DNA of 64,000 nt from the IMG/VR virus record IMGVR_UViG_3300018065_000011, positions 308,163 to 372,162 of that record. The stretch is one strand, 5' to 3'. Below, in pieces: positions 63,679-64,000 of this stretch. This DNA is from a virus. Position numbers and translations under genes: made by a program. Numbering within the stretch: the first letter of the stretch is position 1; the number at the start of each line of letters is the position of its first letter. The notes beneath the pieces are model-generated. The model saw nothing but the letters and a program-made list of their open reading frames with translations. It was not told the origin of the DNA and made no database searches.

Positions 63679-64000
63679 CCAGATCAGCGGCATGGTTTCA
63701 GAAGGAGCCGATGCAGGTCTCTCAAAAGGAGATTCGCACGGCTCTGGAGAAAGCCTCAAACACAGTCTCTCGGAAGTTTCAGAAGCTACTCTTGAGCCAG
63801 GCACCGGCTATTGTCAAGCAGATTCAAAAGCTGGCAGCCCGGCACAAGATCGATCCGCTCTACGTGGGGTTCACGTTCGTTCGGCCAACGCGCTATTGGC
63901 CCTCCATGACGCCGAAGCAGAAGGAGGCGCTGGAGATCGCACAGGCGATTTTGACGGAATCGAATTCGATTCCTTCGTTCGGGCGAATGGAGATTCCGCC
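63675..64000 (+). CDS. Unknown protein, 3' partial at the window end
   Basis: ATG 63675 overlaps the upstream stop as ATGA, and the frame stays open to the window edge (108 codons). The visible part begins MTRSAAWFQKEPMQVSQKE and is helical and basic (RKFQKLLLSQAPAIVKQI, AARHKIDPLYVGFTF), then TRYWPSMTPKQKEALEI. No family can be named from this part. It continues the chaperonin operon. Confidence 0.6.
   Translation, partial: MTRSAAWFQKEPMQVSQKEIRTALEKASNTVSRKFQKLLLSQAPAIVKQIQKLAARHKIDPLYVGFTFVRPTRYWPSMTPKQKEALEIAQAILTESNSIPSFGRMEIP

Noticed and set aside
1-64000. CRISPR array, insertion sequence, integrase or attachment site
   Set aside because: No regularly spaced repeats, no transposase or recombinase motif and no tRNA-linked repeat was seen.

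Overview
The window is a contiguous block of a large tailed-phage genome, or a prophage of one. Contractile-tail baseplate genes (an OB-fold spike, a gp25/GpW-like wedge protein and a gpJ-like wedge protein) are followed by a long run of very large fibre and spike genes. The genes are tightly packed and almost all on the + strand, commonly joined by ATGA, TGATG or TAATG overlaps. The DNA is GC-rich by eye. One reading frame reaches 3,634 codons. Gene sizes and content suggest a jumbo myovirus-like phage; the host cannot be named from this sequence.

Region 1 (3-27799) is the tail tip and baseplate. It holds a tail/baseplate protein with a lytic-transglycosylase-like segment (5' end outside the window), a gpV/gp5-like spike with a beta-helical C-terminus, a small unknown protein, the 3,634-residue modular protein, a small coiled-coil protein, two unknown structural proteins, then gp25-like, gpJ-like and a protein in the gpI position. 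Region 2 (27869-54020) is the adhesion apparatus: a beta-helix tailspike, a Gly/Tyr-rich fibre, a small appendage protein and five further fibre-like proteins. Two of these are recognisable paralogues, and several have AT-richer C-terminal ends. Region 3 (54023-55066) closes the structural block with a small protein, a holin-like membrane protein and a strong UUCG-loop terminator.

Region 4 (55067-64000) is accessory. It has short overlapping genes with no recognisable function, a WGR plus PARP ADP-ribosyltransferase with an intact H-Y-E triad, an opposite-strand HNH endonuclease with three zinc-ribbon repeats and two HNH units, further small genes, a full-length GroEL-type chaperonin, and a protein with a peptidoglycan-binding-like motif coupled to it. 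Three gene groups here are preceded by the same ungapped 30-nt element, which probably marks phage-specific expression signals. The structural gaps carry a different short motif, CCTATAG.

I infer that the structural block is expressed late. In the accessory region the chaperonin may fold large virion proteins, the PARP may modify host or phage targets, and the small genes may adapt host physiology. No tRNA, CRISPR array, integrase or insertion sequence was seen.
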